Of a DNA stretch of 64,000 nucleotides, positions 63,743 through 64,000 are shown in pieces. Below the pieces are notes generated by a model, which was not told where the DNA came from, did not search any database, and was given only the letters and a program-made list of their open reading frames with translations. Position numbers and translations under genes: made by a program. This stretch comes from Marinobacter panjinensis (GTDB taxonomy: Bacteria; Pseudomonadota; Gammaproteobacteria; Pseudomonadales; Oleiphilaceae): positions 2,604,001 through 2,668,000 of the forward strand of contig NZ_SZYH01000001.1 in the NCBI RefSeq assembly GCF_005298175.1, written 5' to 3'. Each line of letters starts with the position of its first letter. Within the stretch, counting starts at the first letter, position 1.

Positions 63743-64000
63743 ATGAATTTTGATCTGAGCGAAGAACAGCAAATGCTGAACGATTCTCTGCGCCGCTTTG
63801 TGACCAACGAATACGGCTTCGAAAAGCGCGGGGAAATAATCAGCTCCGGAACCGGCATTAACCGGGCCACCTGGTCGAACTTCGCCGAGATGGGACTGCT
63901 TGGCTTCACCTTCCCGGAAGACTATGACGGGCTGGGTGGCAACGCCATCGACACCATGGTGGTGATGGAAAACTTTGGCCGTGGCCTGGTGGTGGAACCC
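63743..64000 (+). CDS. acyl-CoA dehydrogenase, PimD-like small subunit, cut by window end
   Basis: The frame starts at ATG 63743 after a GGAGG site and runs off the window. It begins MNFDLSEEQQMLNDSLRRFV and has GLLGFTFPEDYDGLGG. The order PimC-like then PimD-like, with FadB-like and thiolase before them, matches the pim operon order from memory. The rest is outside. Confidence 0.8.
   Translation, partial: MNFDLSEEQQMLNDSLRRFVTNEYGFEKRGEIISSGTGINRATWSNFAEMGLLGFTFPEDYDGLGGNAIDTMVVMENFGRGLVVEP

Overview
The window looks like a chromosomal segment of a marine gammaproteobacterium, most like Marinobacter. That placement rests on remembered resemblance of the proteins (long FadE, Mrp antiporter, PimCD-like acyl-CoA dehydrogenases, copper set) and on the base composition; no search was run. 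No rRNA, tRNA, CRISPR array or intact transposase was seen. The left edge cuts a GGDEF-EAL protein and the right edge cuts an acyl-CoA dehydrogenase.

Layout. 1-5.5 kb: cyclic-di-GMP enzyme, a small zinc-ribbon membrane protein, then a copper set (MerR regulator, CopA, a 39-residue membrane protein, a DUF411 protein) behind a recognisable MerR-type promoter. 5.6-15.7 kb: RNase II, lysophospholipid-type acyltransferase, a PhaC-like hydrolase, haloacid dehalogenase, LysR regulator with Bcr/CflA efflux pump, thiol peroxidase, MATE pump. 15.8-21.6 kb: a complete six-gene Mrp Na+/H+ antiporter operon with MrpA and MrpB fused. 21.6-34.7 kb: thioesterase, NUDIX-MBL fusion, YqaE/Pmp3 peptide, M14-like enzyme, transporters, PatB-type C-S lyase, UbiA-type prenyltransferase, chemoreceptor, FadE. 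34.9-42.2 kb: two ABC importers in a row on one strand, one nitrate/sulfonate/taurine type and one branched-chain type. 42.2-51.5 kb: an accessory stretch. It holds a DUF3604 gene, a zone of remnants, a holin plus amidase lysis pair without other phage genes, and a frameshifted pentapeptide-repeat gene. A full DMT-transporter gene and a truncated copy of it flank it as direct repeats exactly 7142 bp apart. 51.5-58.9 kb: ordinary single genes (ChaC, MarC, RluF, GlxA-type regulator, hydrolases). 58.2-64 kb: a TetR regulator divergent from a beta-oxidation operon (FadB-like, thiolase, two acyl-CoA dehydrogenases) that resembles pimeloyl-CoA degradation operons.

The most unusual signal is not a gene. 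Six intergenic sites carry a structured element of about 100 bases. A conserved core of about 65 bases with two small hairpins sits between 22-28 base arms. The arms are perfectly complementary within a copy but differ in sequence from copy to copy (the sixth copy is degenerate). Copies 1 and 2 have cores differing at one position and unrelated arms. Four copies lie just upstream of start codons, where they would be transcribed as leader hairpins, including the leader of the copper operon. A different element at 14169-14260 has the same plan with another core. The accessory stretch and the PimCD-like operon with paired TetR operator candidates are the next points of interest.
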